Source: Isoperla grammatica (Eukaryota; Arthropoda; Insecta; Plecoptera; Perlodidae). From it: a stretch of DNA of 64,000 nt. Of this stretch, positions 24,801 through 39,300 are shown one piece after another (position 1 is the stretch's first letter; each line of letters begins with the position of its first letter). Position numbers and translations under genes: made by a program. The DNA lies in the NCBI GenBank assembly GCA_945910005.1, contig OX246740.1, forward strand, positions 52,302,526-52,366,525. Reading direction: 5' to 3'. Under the pieces are notes generated by a model that worked only from the letters and a program-made list of their open reading frames with translations, had not been told where the DNA came from and did not search any database.

Positions 24801-27800
24801 TTCTTGATTTTGGTGTTGAAGATGTTGTTGACTCTTGCCGAATAAACTTTCAGCTTGTCCAAAACTTCATCTTTTGTCCTCAGTAGGAAAACAGTACAGT
24901 ATCTAGAGCAGTCGTCGGTTAGAGTCATGATGTATCTCTTTCCACCAGGTGTTTCCGTTTTCATGGGTCCGCACAGGTCTGAGTGTACCAGTCCCAGGGG
25001 TTTTTCTGCCCGTTCCTCGCTTTTCTTTGGAAAGGGCTTTTTGGTTAGCTTACCCTTCACGCATGTAATGCACTTTTCCAGCGTATCACAATCACCGAGT
25101 GCCATACCCATTGCTAAATTTTCCTGAAACAGTCTTCGGACGGCTTCGGGGTTTCGGTGTCCCATGCGTCTGTGCCACAGGTGGATGCAGTTCTCATGGT
25201 TTGCCTCTTGGGTGGCCGATTTTGCGCTTGGCTTTGTTTCTTTGCTGTCAAGCCAGACCTCATAGAGCTGCTTTTTCTTGAGGCCTATGGCCAGGGTTTC
25301 TCCAGCTTTTGAAACCGTGCATTGGTTGCTATCAAATTCTACTGTGAACCCAAGCTTTGTTAAAGTGGGCACCGATATCAAGCTGCCATCCAGGCTTGGA
25401 ATGTACAGCACGTTTTTGAGCCGCACAATCAACGATTTCTTTGGTGATAGGCCTACCTTACATCTCAGTAGACCTTCGCCTATTCCCTTGGACTGCATGG
25501 AGTTTCCGTCGGCTAGTGAGACAGCGCATTCCTTCGCCTCAAGTTTTGTGAAGAAAGCCCTGTCGTTGGTCATGTGGCATGTTGCTCCCGAGTCGAAGAA
25601 CCAAGTGGTTGTTTTCTTGGTTTCCTCCGCCTTGAAGCATGCGTACTGTGGTTCTTCTTCTTCTTCTTCTTCGCTTGAACCGGCCTTGCTTCTTCTGGCG
25701 CTCTTGACCTTTTCCCTATTGCCCCGCAATTCTCTCTTGAGGGTTTGACAGTCTTTCTTCATGTGTCCGGGCTTGTTGCAGTGGAAACATCTTAGTCTTT
25801 CGGCTGTCCGGTACTGGGGTCCTGTTTTTAGAACGGCTTCGCCATTTTCTTCGATCGTCTTCGATTCTGTTTCGGTTCTTCGGTTAAACTCGTCCTTAAG
25901 CTTCCCAATTACGAATTCCAGAGTTATGTCGTCTTCCGGTCTTGCTTCGAGTGCCGTGATGAGCATGCCGTAGTTATCTGGCAGGCTGCACAGCAAGAGG
26001 GCTGCGACATGGTTTTCTTTGAGATCTTCCCCCAGTCCCCTGAGCTCGTTAACTAGCTCGAGCGTTTTGTTGATGTGTTCGTCCATGCTTTGTTCGCTCT
26101 TGAGCCTAAGCCCGTACAGTTTCCTGAGGAGGTACAATTTGGAAGTGAGGTTGGATCTTTCATGTACCTTTTTCAGGGCCAACCATACTGATCGGGCGGT
26201 AGTTTCGTTCCGTACGTGGATCAGCTGGTCGTCCTCCAGGAGTAGGCATATAGTGGCCTTGGCGCGCTGGTTTTTCTTTTTCCATTGTGTGTCGGCCTGT
26301 GCCGGCGTCTCTTCGATTATTATGTCCCAAAGGTCGTCTTTGCTCAACAACATTTCTATTTTAAATTTCCACAGCTGGTAGTTTTTGTTGTTGAGTTTTT
26401 CAATCGATACTCTCCCGTCCGTGGACGACATCGCTAGGCCTGGGCGTTAGGCGATCAGATACTTTATATGTTAGGTTCGTCGCTCACCTGCTTACGTTGA
26501 CTCTGCTGCGCGGAGTTTTTAGCCGAACTGTAACAGGTGGGATGACTAATTGCTTTATCTATAGATTTTGTGAACTGGGCCCATAACCTGTTGTAAAATA
26601 CATTTATTAAGGTCACTTTAACTACAGAGCGGGGCGAAAGACGTGTTGTTGTACTCAGCTAGTTTTCAACAGTTACCACAGCAACAGAAGTTGAAGCGCG
26701 ACAAGGTGGCGGTGTCTTGCAGCCTACGTCTCGGTTGTACTGCGGGTTGCATATAGCGCGGGCGTTCGTTGTACACTATCTAACAGTATCATTTATTACA
26801 TTATTTCTTAGTTGATGTCTGTTGATGTTTCATCTCACATCTGTCAGATCATCTCAACTCAAACCCTCCTGTGGCAACATAAATTACAGGGAGATGAGAA
26901 CATTTTGTCCAGATTAACTATAGTTAGCTTGTTCGGTGATGAACCGATTGCTCATAGCAACATACAATACGCTTCCGGCATTCATTTGTAATTAAATATG
27001 TTGTCTACTTTGATTCTTACCTTAATCTCTTGGAAAATTTTTCCAAGCATGTCTATACATTTTAAATATGATTCTGCAAACAAAGGGTCCTAAACTTTCG
27101 AATTTGAATTACCAAACTTTGAATTAACAGAAGATTTACACTGAACATTATATCCAAATCTTCTGCAGAAACTTCATCACTAGCTAGAATTAAGCATTAA
27201 TTTGCATTAACATGTTCTAATTAACTAGGTAGGTACTAGTGAATATATGTACATGTGTATTTTACAGGGTTGCCTTTTTTGTCGTATTATCCAAACATAT
27301 TCATCATCATCATTATCATCTGTTGCCTTGTCCAACTCTGCGTTGGGTCGGCATTGAAGATAAGCCTCTCCATCTTCTTCCATCCTGCCACCACTCTTCC
27401 CCCTCAACTACATTCCAGTCCCCTCCTCGCATTTCCACATCCTTCCTCACTTTGTCGTGCCATCTTTGTTGTGGTCTTCCTCTCGTTCTTCTACCTGGAA
27501 TCTCCAGTTCTAGCATTCTCCTCGGCAATCTTTCTCTTTCCATTCTCTTGACATGTCCGAACCATTTCAGTCTTCTCTCTCCAATATGCTCCAATCAATT
27601 CCTTACGCCTAGTTGGTTTCTTATGTCGTCATTCCATATCCTGTTCCATCTAGTCTTCCCCACAACAGGGAACACGCGTATGAAAATTTTAATCGATTTT
27701 TAAATACCTTGTCTCTAATTTAATAATTTTGTGTCTTTGAATTTTGAAAAACAGATCAGTCTATGCCTCAAAATAATTGGTTTAGTAACGATAAATAAAA

Positions 27801-30800
27801 GGGCGCAAAAAACGAGCCGCCGCCATGTAGAGTGGATTTGAGGCATAGTTTTGTTCTGCGTACACTCACCGCCTCAGCGATTGGTCTGTTCCACCACGTC
27901 TACACAATCATTGTGTCACAGCCACCTGTACACGCGTTTCAGATCCCCGAGTTTAAACTTCAATAAATACGACCACATTAAACCTATTTAAAAATTTCTT
28001 TTTTACGTGCGACTTGCATTAATATACTTTTTGTATCTAATACTATTAAACTAAGTGTTTGGTTTAACAAAAAAAATCGTACGCGTGTTGCCTATTCTTA
28101 CAAACATAATAATAATAAATATGGACGTTGGTTTTCACAGGAGCACGCGAGACGTTCGCGACGGCGCGAGAACGCCCACCAACCAGCCGACCGATCGAGA
28201 CGCATCTCGCACCGCCTCTAGCCAGGGACCCTCGCGCGAAGGCTCTCGCGTCGGCTCCAACCTCTACACTGCCAAGCGATGGAGCTCCACGGGAGACTTC
28301 AATCAGACGGCCCAGTCACCCACGGCCAATCACAGCCCCATGGTTCCCAGCTCCAGGTGCGTACGGCACGTGTGATCGTTGCAGGCATTGCTTCGTCCTG
28401 TGTGCACGTTATGTCCACGCTTGTGTTGCGTTATTCCTGCATTTTATCCATTATAGGTAGGACACCGAAATTTCGCGAATGGTTTTTAAGCGAAATTTTC
28501 CCAAATGTAGAAAAACACATTTTTGTGGACAAGACAACCCCTTGGGACCCTAAAACGTCAAAAAATATTCGCGAAATGGAGCAAAATAAGACTGTTTTGA
28601 CATTTATTAGCGAAATACAAGCATTAATATAGTTTTCCGCTAAATTTGATCGAAATCGGCAAGTTTTCCCGATTTTCCGTGTCATTTTTATGTGTCTGGT
28701 GCGAAAATGAGCAATTTGACAGCTCGGCTAGAATTTTGTTTTTTCTGAAGTTGGTACACCGCCGAAAATCGAAAATTCCCGACGACTAATCGAATTTTTG
28801 TGTGTTGGTCAGACTGGTGCAATAATTCTTTTCGACCTAATCGAATGCATTTTCGCTTCGACTTTAGGCTTCCGTTCATGATCGCTTCATTTAGCTGTTT
28901 TTTTCATATAGTGAAATGGAGCCATTTTTCGATTTTATATAGTGAAATTAAAGATTTTTTTATAACAGAATGAAGACTTTTTATTTGCTAAATTTTTGTG
29001 TCCCTAATTACAGGCAACCCAAAACTACCTTACATATTCTTTCGTCACAGGCGAGGCACTCGTAGCCAACCAGCGAACCGCCCGAGACAAGCGCGCGCAA
29101 ATAACTATCGCTGATTGGCTACGAGAGCCTGGCTTGTGACGAAAGCACTTGTTAGGTTGTCTTGGGTTGCCTATATAGCTAGTATTGATGACATCGGCTA
29201 TTTGATTCCTAGTCTACTACATTTGTTTTCGACTCGATCGTTGCAGGCATTGCTTCGTCCTGTATGCATCTTATGTCAAGGCTTGTGTAGCGTAGCATAG
29301 GAGACACTGCATTTTATCAACTAGCTAGTATTGATGACACTGTGTACTCGATTCCTATCGCAATCAACTCTATTTTCAAGGAGTCGATTCCTTTGAAAGT
29401 GGGTTGCTGTGTCATATATCAGCTGCCACTGTTTGTAGTATTGTTGTCAGGTAGCGTGCTGATGTATGCCTGGGCTCCCTTTACAGGCGCTCCCTCTCCC
29501 CTTTCCCTTATCTTTATTGCTGTCCAATCGAGGAGTCTATTCATTGGGCTCCGGAGCCAAATCCAAAATTTACTACTCAATGTCATCACTGCTAGCTAAG
29601 CATGTTTCTGTGTTTGTGCCATGTAAGTGAAGCCCTTCTCCCCAAACAGCCTGGATTTTCTTTTTCAGACAAACATTTTTCAAAGAAAGTTAAAAAGTGA
29701 TATTTGGGTGCAATAACTGTAAATTGGCGTCTGAATTTAGATCGTACAGTTACACATTTAAAAAATGTAGAAGTTCAACACTGCTAAACCCATAATTTGA
29801 ATTAAAATAGCAATACAAATGGCCTGGAGTAACATTTATGTGGGCAAAAGATTAAAATTGTTTTTAAAAAAAGGCTAAATTGTGCCCATTGTCGGTAATA
29901 CGTACGTTCCATCATTAGAGAAAGGAAATTACAAATTGTTGTACATATTATAGGGCCAAACTAGGTGAGGAAAATTACTCACGGCGAATTTTAATACATT
30001 GGATTGCTTATAGGATTGCTTATATTCATTACCTTGGTAAATTGTACTTTAGTAAAAGGGGAAAATGTTACTCGAGGGAAAGTTACTTATAAGGGTTCCA
30101 CTGTACTTGTTATTTAAGCATGCATATTTGTTGTCAATGTGATTGTACCATCGTTTGCTGCTCTTGGCATCTGTTTATGTTTTTGCTTGAGTGTCTGTTT
30201 CATGTTGATTACGTTTTTTGTTATGCATCCATGTGTTGAATTTGTGTTGAAATTGTGTTGAAACAAGATGGCATTGGTATCTCTTCTCTAATTTTTTATT
30301 TCAACTATCTTGTTAGGGAATGTGAAGATTTATTTCATTATTATAGGCACATCCTGACTTTTATTACATGATTTCATGTTTCAGTCAATAGTACAGTGAA
30401 ATCTCATTGTACACATTTTTTACTTGCACATTTTTTTTTCCCACTTAATTTACTAAAAAATAAAGTATGATCTTTTACAAGTTATAAAAAAAAAACTATG
30501 TTCCTGTTGTTAGTTGATACAGATCTGAGATACCAGGTATTTTAGATTTATACTCTTACCAATATTAGGATGTGATCATGTAACTACATTTTCTCTATTG
30601 GTGAAGATTGAATACACGTATACATTACCAAAATGTTTGCGTTTCTTGATTCATTTTATTTTTCTAAGCATGTCAAAGGAAACCTATCTTGTTTGGAATG
30701 ATTTCATTTTACCCGTGATTATTGTCTTTCAGAGTATCTCTGCAAGGGGATTGTTCGGCATCTTTTTTTATCTTATACTTTGCATTATGTTATATATTAT

Positions 30801-33245
30801 TTCCTATTGTTTCTTCTGTGTCGATGTTGCATGTTATTATTTGTTTGTGTTTTTGTAGACTTGCCACCAAGTCATTGCTTAATCTCTATCTGAGACCGCA
30901 GCAGCCTCTCCATGGCCTTCTTAAACACGGGTATGACTCAGAACACTTGTTATTTATTACGTTACTAACATAAAATAAGCTAGTTTACATTTAACACAGT
31001 CTTATAAGGTAATGTAATTGCGTTAGATATGATGCCAACAGCTTACCTGAGTAGCGTGATAGTAAACACGATACGTAGAGAACATAAAATATGTTTTGTT
31101 TAACATTTTATGTTCTTCTATCATGGCTAACATTCACTCTTCTCAGGTAAGCTATTGACATCCTATCTTTTACGTGCAATTATATTGCCTCAGCCTTTTG
31201 GCACCCTCCTATTACCAACAGTCTTGTAACAGTTGAGTTTAGGGATACGATCCAACAGCATATCCAAACACTCGACTATTACAGCTAACAACATAACCAA
31301 ACAGTCTTGTGAGAGGTTTCTAGTGTTCTTTCACCACTTCATTTATAATGTTGTACGTATTGTTGTAGTTAGTTACTAACTAGTTACTGAAAAAATTACA
31401 TAATGTGTGACAACGTAGTTAGGTATTATAAGACTAAAACAAAGTTGGCCTTTGGTATGAATTATTTAGTGTACACTAGTATGATTGTGTGTAGTATTTG
31501 TTAATGTGTGTTATATATATGTTATTTATCTGTTTATATCTGAAAATCTGATAATTAAGCTGTGATCCCCTTGATTAACTGACAAAATAGCATTCCGTTT
31601 GTTCAGGTAGTGAATTGATCTGCATGATTTCATAATTGGTTCGTTTGCTTTACCTAAACCGTTAGTAATTTTCTCTATCGAGGTTAGGGATGGGTAAATA
31701 CGTTTAATAGTCTAAACGTTTAACCGTTTTTAAAACTCGCGTTTAAACGTTTTATTCGCTCTATCCCCTGCCACGTGATGAATAAAATGACCTATATGCA
31801 GTAAATTACCGAAAAGTTCCGAAACATAGGGTAAAATTACAATATGTAGCTAGAAAAAACTGTAATAGTAGACCAGTACTGCAGTACACTCCGTTGTAAA
31901 ATATTTGTTTCTTATCTTATATACAAACACTTCTGTACACATGTTTAAACGAGGCGTGAAAAGTACAAACGTTTAAAGCCACTCCCACGTTTAAACGTTT
32001 AAACGTCCCATCCCTAATCGAGGTGTATATTGTACAGTGCAAAAAGTACAAAAGATGTGATTAAATCAAACAAACCTACTGTAGGGATAAGGTGGGAAAT
32101 TCAAATGTTCGCTGTTACACACTGTCATACAAAGGTAATATTGAATCACACTTAACCAACTTACGAGAAAGATTGAGAATCCAACAGCTTACCTGGAAGA
32201 AGACTGTTCGGCACTGAAAATAGGTAGCAGGAACAATGACACTCAAAAACAAAGAAATGTTTCAGTCAAATACGGCCTTCTTCATTTTAAAAGTACTTGC
32301 GACAGTATGAATTATGATACACGTACATATGTTTTGCAATGTGAATGATGAACACTTGAAGAACAAACTAGTACTACTTAACTTTAAATAAGAAAAATAA
32401 AAAATAAATTCGTATTTATAGTCTACCCACTCCCACTCAGTAACAAGACTGATTTTCAGTGTTTATTTTATTTAATTTATTATTATTGTTATTGTAAAGT
32501 AGGCTATATCTTCAGCAGCCTTCCCGCTTTCTGACTGAACAATGAATGCTTGTAGAATAGACATTCATTGAGGGTGGTCTTCATTAGCATCTACCACCAA
32601 AGAACAGGCCCACACACACACACACACACAATGAGCTTCATTCTTAACAGTGGATAAAAACTGACATTAAATTTATTTGTCTGGAAATACAAGCACATAA
32701 TTTAGATTTAGAACCATAAAGTTAATTGACAATTGCATGGTTATGTACTTAATATAATTGGCTACAAATTGAATGTACGTTCTGGACAGTTGACCGGAAA
32801 GGTTTAATGAACTATTGCCGCAGTCACAGGTCAGCTGCCATTAACTGTAACATGGTTAATTGACCATTACTAATAAAGACCAATTGGCATTTAACATTTA
32901 ACAGAATATAGTTAGGTACTAGTTTTGAAAGTCTTAGAAAGTTTTCTACTTTCATATAATATCATCATACAAATAAAACTAAGCAATCCGTAATTTTGAG
33001 AAATTTTGTGTTCAAATGATACAGGTTAATCCTACAGGTGACTCTTTGAAGTTTTGTAAATGGAGTTGTAATTGGCCGGCTAACTATAATTGCTGACAAG
33101 GCTGATTAGTGGGCCTAGTCTTTTCCACATGGGAGGATGATGAGTGGGTGACCTTGGTACGGAGCCCAGATGTGGAGGAGTGAGAAGGACATGCACATCC
33201 TCTCTGTTGTGTGTGACTTATGTGTGTGTGAGAGACAGAGAAAGT

Positions 33246-33339
<94 letters not shown>

Positions 33340-36300
33340 GCTGCCAGACTGTCTAGAGTGAGTGAGAGAGAGAAAGTGTGATGTAATAGCCGCTAGACTG
33401 TACCTTGTTTGTAACCGATGCATGACAGTCAGTCAGTGTGTTTCCTGGAGTGAAGGGAAGCAGTCAAGTGTTCTCTCTGTTATCTCCCCCTGTGTCTGTG
33501 ATTACACAAGGAAGTTTCATCATGCCTGAGTAAGATAACATTAGTTAGTACAATATGTGATTTGAAGCAACAATAGGTGATAATTTTCTATAATTATCAA
33601 TTGATTAGTGATAACTGATTATTGATTTACAATCACAGTTTTCCTATATATTTACTTGTTAGTTAAGAGAGCTCACAGTGCAGTTTGCTTTATTTTCTTG
33701 TCAAGTAGCAGAGGTTGTTCACGCCCAGATTATTTTGAACAGGAAACCAAATGCCAGTGTAAGGTTATCTTAAGAGTTATGCATAGATAGCATTATGCAC
33801 CTAGTATGTGGTAATAAGTTAAAGTGAATTGGTTTGTTGTAAGTTCTAGTCACTAAATCTATTTGTAGTGCCGAGTTTACGTTGTCATTTGGGACATGTA
33901 TAATGGCAGTTATTTATACGTACTTCCTTGTCTGTTGAAATTTTTCTTTATAGACATTTCAGATTTCAACATTTTGCCTCAAGCAAGTCTGTTCTATATA
34001 ATTAAGTGAACAAAAACTGACAAATTAATTGTGGGTTAGAGTTCCCGTTCCCGGTGACTACGTTTGTACTAAAAATTCGAGCATGCAACATTCCGTCAGA
34101 TCACGTGCTAGTCCAGTTTTATATTTTTTGTCTTTAGACCAGTATTGTCTTGTGCAACCCAAGTCCGTGAAATTGTAATTAAATTTCGCTACTAACGTAA
34201 TTGTGGTATACCGGTACATTCAATATATGTAGTGACTTTTCTGTACATGAATTTGCTCAAACGCTCGGAATGTTAATGTAGATTACAACTGTGCTCAGAT
34301 TTTCAATCACACTGTGCAGTAACTACTACAATAGCTATATGGTTGATTGCACAATTGATTGTGTTTGTGTGTTGTGTGGTGTTGGGTGGAGGTGTAGGTG
34401 AATCATGTAGCATTCAGTTTGTGGGCGTCTGTTGGACACCGGTATTATATATGTTGCTAGGTTATTGCAGTGGTCAAGGTTATTGTTAATTGTTTGAGCC
34501 TTCAGTTGGAGCCGGCAACTGCTAATAGACTTGTTGACAACGAGACGATGCCTTGTGGTCATTGAAAGTATCTAAGTCATTCCACTTGTCTTGAATTATT
34601 TATACCGTCTGATTTCATACACTTGTTCAAATCCAATGTACTGATACATTTTAAACACTTGTTGTTCTATCATTGTAACTCCACTTCCCAGACAGCCTGC
34701 ATTAAAATTAAGGTATTTATATTTTTTTTTTACCGTGAGGGTGTTGGCGGCTTGAGATCTGACAGCTCTGAAATAAGATCTCTAGGCAATTGATGCTAAT
34801 TTATGTAGGTTTGCTTTTTTACTTTTCTATTACTTGTGGTTTATTGAATGGAGCTTTCTGTGCACGATCTCCACACAAGACTAAGTGTAAAATAATGAAC
34901 ACTTGTTATTTTGGATAACCTGCAGGGGGGGGGGGGGGGGGGGTAGTAGAGCTTCATTAAAATATAAAATTGTAACTAACATCCTATCATTGGTAAAATT
35001 AATATGAAATCATATATATATGTTCCATCTGGATAATAAATTGTTGTTGGCATGAAATTATTTTTTTAAATATCTTTTTCTAGAAAGAGTTTGAAGTTAT
35101 TGATTAGGGCCATTTCAAGTACTGTATAGAAAATACATAAATACATTAATTTGTACTATGCTTACTGCTTAGAATAAGATCTTTTTAGAATGGATATGCA
35201 TAGTTTGTTTTGAGGGCAATCAGTACCAAAGCATTATTGTTTGTTGGCACACAAGAAAATGCATGGGTTATCAGTTCCTAACAGTAATGCATCAGCATAG
35301 ATATTGATGCAAATGTACATTTGAAACCCGAGGAACTTGTTCCCATTCAGCCACTTTCTCCATAATGTGCAGCAGTGCTCAGTCATTAAAGAGCTGCCAT
35401 GTCAATGACTTCCACAAGCTGACTAGTCAGGCACAAACATGTCTTCCTGTTGCAGGATCTACTACTTTAGTAGTTCAATGAATTATGTACTCCAATTTAA
35501 ATATATTTTGCATTGTAATAAATTAATGAACTAAATAATTAAATTAACTGGCATAACATTTAGGTATGCTATTTGGCAGGAAAAGAGCTCAAGTTATATA
35601 GAACAGCTATTTGTCTCTGAGCGGGCTAGTATGTTTGACCGCGCATGTGCGCATGATTGCAGAACACGAGACTCGTCATGGAACCCCGACGAGGGAACGC
35701 TGCGCATGTTCATGCGCGGCCGGCCGATAGTTCTGTACGCGCCCACCGACATGATTGACCGCTATGACATGGCCAAGGTGGCCACGCCCCCTCAACAGAG
35801 ACTCAAGCTAGACTGGGTCTACGGCTACCGCGGCAAGGACTCGAGGAGTAACCTCTACCTGCTGCCGACAGGTGGGTCGCTCGCAAGCAACAAGCTCATG
35901 TAATGGGATGAAATACTGTCCGTTATTAATTGAGACATTTTGAATTATTAAAAAATTGCACATTTTTTCCATTGATTTTTTTTTATGTATCAGTTTGTCA
36001 TAAAATGACAAAAATCATGTGCTACATTCGAAGGTTCATCGTGTGTTTATTTATTAAGTTACAAGAAAAATAATTAAAAATGTGTTTAAGGATTTCTCTC
36101 TAATTGTGTCCACAATACTCGCAATCTATTTCAGCCAATCAGCAAACCCCTGTTCTAGGCACAATCTTTTTTAAGAGTTCATCTCAAAAAGGGTTGCACC
36201 CTTGTTCTATGTTTAATATCCTCCCTTCTCACAGTCGAGTGCAAGTTTATGCTACGTTTACAGCTACGCGTTGCGAGCGAAGCGAGGGCGCGAGCTCCAA

Positions 36301-39300
36301 TCAGCGGCCGAGTTTGTAACTTCTTTGCATGAAACTCGGCCGCTGATTGGAGCTCGCGCCCTCGCTTCGCTCGCAACGCGTAGCTGTAAACGTACCATAA
36401 GGCTGGTCCACACAGATTTTTAAGACATAATGCATAAGGTTTTAAGACGTTGTTTTAAAAACAACAATGAAAACAACGTCTTAAAACTAAAACTTTGTGT
36501 GAACGCCAGTGCGTGTTTCCTATGATCCAACTTTACGACTACGTGTTAAACCTTAAATCGTATGTCTTAAAAATCTGTGTGGACCAGCCCTTACAAAGCT
36601 GTAGACGACCACAGTGTCTATAATGCGTGTTGTGCGTGTGCGTGTGTTATCTTATCTTGTGCACTGCAGGTGAGCTGGTGTACTTCATTGCGGCAGTGGT
36701 CGTACTTCACAACGTGGAGGAACAAGCGCAGCGGCATTACCTCGGACATACGGACGACGTCAAGTGTATGTCGATCCACCCCAACAAACTGTTGGTGGCC
36801 ACCGGTCAAGTGGCCGGCCATTCTGACGCCAGGGTACGTACCTGACTCATTGTGAGAAATCCCATGCCAAACAACTGCAATAAATTCAGAAGTATGATTA
36901 TAAAAAACAAATTTAGAAGTATTTAATTAACATTTTTTTTTTTTATATCTACTCCCTGTGTCCAACAATGAAGTCAGGTAGGGGATAGGAAATTAATCCC
37001 ATCATATTCTGGCCCCTAAAAGCCGGCTGGCCATGCCTGACGCTTCCCTCATGTTAACTTCTTCTGGCTCCTCCTCTTCACTTTCTTCTTCCTCTGCTCT
37101 TTCTACAAATTCTGTCCATACTTTTCTATCTTCCCACCATCGTTCCTGATTGACCTCTTCCCAAGTTGCATTTCTTCTTTAACATAAAAATAAAAAATAT
37201 GTTATTATTATGATTGTAAACATTGATTATAAAAGGACTTTTCCCTTCCTTAATCAATGGTTCTTATAATTACTTACTTATTTAGTGAGAAATTTATGTC
37301 AAATGTTTTGTAACTGAGTGAAAGAGCTCCAAACTAAACTAATAAAGAAAACAATACAATACAATTACAACTAAAGCCAAACTTGCGGTTCATACTTCCC
37401 GTTTAAAAAAACCTTTAAGAAGATTATAGCTTCGTCAACTTTAAAAGGAACTTTTCAAAATTGTATCTTTTCACAACTGTAGCCTACCTTTTCAAGTTTC
37501 AAGTTCCTCAAAAAATACAAAATGAATAGCTAGTCAAATCGTCCCACGTTTAGTTTCTCAACGTGCGTTCTGTTTCGCAGCCGCACGTGCGAGTGTGGAA
37601 CTCCGTGAGTCTGGTGACCACATCTGTGATCGGACTCGGTGACTTCGACCGCTCCATCTGTTGCGTCTCTTTCTCCAAGGCGGTGAGTACTGTGTTGTTG
37701 AATTAGTACATACGTATCGCCGTGCGCTGAAACCTATTTCATACTTATTTATTTTATTGTAATTAAGGCCAGTGTAGGGCACAATGCCCTCTTTAGCCTG
37801 ATGAGGGATGATTGATGAATGATAATGAGGGGAAGCCTGGTACCGGCACGTAGCCTACTCCTGTCGAAAAGTACCAAGGGGACCATCGGCTTTACGTTCC
37901 ATCCGAAAGGACGGTGTAACTTTGACCAGTCATGTAGGGTTCCTCCACTAACCTGGACTGCTGAGCAGTTGACGAGAAGAACGCAGCTGTTACACAAGCT
38001 TTCAAACCCTCCAATCTGCTCTAACCAACGGTAACTAGTGTTTCAGAGGCGAGTGGTCACCCATCCACCTCCTGACCAAGCCCGAGGTTGCTTAACTTCG
38101 GTATTCATATGGGAACCGGCTAAGCGACTGTGGCTAAGCCGTTGGCTTGAAACTTATTGTCGCGCGTTGATGGAAACATGTGTTTATCATAGTTGTGGAC
38201 TGGCTTATTGTCATGTGTAAAGGGATATCCAATGTTACACAACCACGTCCAGTAGCGCAGGCAGTGTGTGATGCAAACGAGAAGGATGTAGTGGATTGCG
38301 TTACGTGGTCACGTGATGATCAATATACGTCTGCGTTGCAGGATGGCGGAGTGATGCTGTGCGCAATAGACGAAGCTGCCGACCACAACATCTCCGTGTG
38401 GGACTGGCAGAAGGGAGACCGAGGCCAGAAGATCACTGAGACCAAGGTACAGTCACACTCAAAACCTACACGTTGCTGTCTTGGACAGATGACTATGCTG
38501 AGTAGTTCAGAATCAGAATCAGAAAAATGTAGGCCTATATTCACAAATGCTCATTACATTGGTTACATGGTAAATAATTAATTATTTAAAACTTCAGTTA
38601 GTCAATCAAATACATTAGCAGCTCATAGGCCTAGATGAGGTAAAAGTAATAATAAAATAACTATTGAGGAAAAAAATAATCTATGCCTATGGCCGGGTAA
38701 AAAGACAATAGTAATGAGAAAAGAAAAAAATCAATATGCATTATCATTGCCGCTGTCCTGTTTTGATATCCACAGTTACTCCATTTCAATTCACAAGCCT
38801 GAAGAGGGAACGATCCAATGTTTTATATTTGCATTCAAGCATAGTCAATGGATCAAGTATAAATGAACACTAATAGAATACGATTGCAATCGATGCTATA
38901 GGACAGTGTTATAAATTGGAAAAGATGTCCTTATTGTATAAACCTGGCATTTACATCCTAATACAGGTTGTCAAACATACGTGTTAACAGTAATTGTGTC
39001 TTATCATCAGAGGTGTTTAACTCCCCTCTTTCTGTCATACGTACGTACGTGGTTACAAAGCGTGCTTTCTTCGTGTTATCTTGCGCAATCCCGATCGCTG
39101 TACTTCTGGGTGCAGTAATTTGTTTACAAGACGTTCTTGGGCAATATGTTAATTTAAGTGATAGAATTACTCAATAGAAAACTATAGAATCGTGCAGTGC
39201 TTACGTAACATCTAAAGTTTGTTCGTTGTTTGTGTGGGACGTTCATTGCCCAGTAAGTGTACTTAATCATGTATTTGTCAATAATTGAGAGATGTCTACT

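Larger units (their letters stand above)
22235..26790 (-). mobile_element. Complete Ty1/copia LTR retrotransposon, antisense in an EML intron
   Basis: The element runs 22240-26785 with 197-bp LTRs starting TG and ending CA, flanked by a 5-bp target duplication GTATC (22235-22239 and 26786-26790). I found no difference between the LTRs by eye, which implies a recent insertion. The order gag, protease, integrase, RT, RNase H is the Ty1/copia order. A tRNA-primed PBS and a purine tract are in place. The coding region is broken by a stop near its end. Confidence 0.97.

Noticed and set aside
27239..27703. 154-codon + strand frame
   Set aside because: It is the antisense of the LINE fragment, whose minus-strand motif is clear.
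33115..33423. Ser/Leu-repeat and Glu/Arg-repeat frames
   Set aside because: They are translations of the (GA)n microsatellite.
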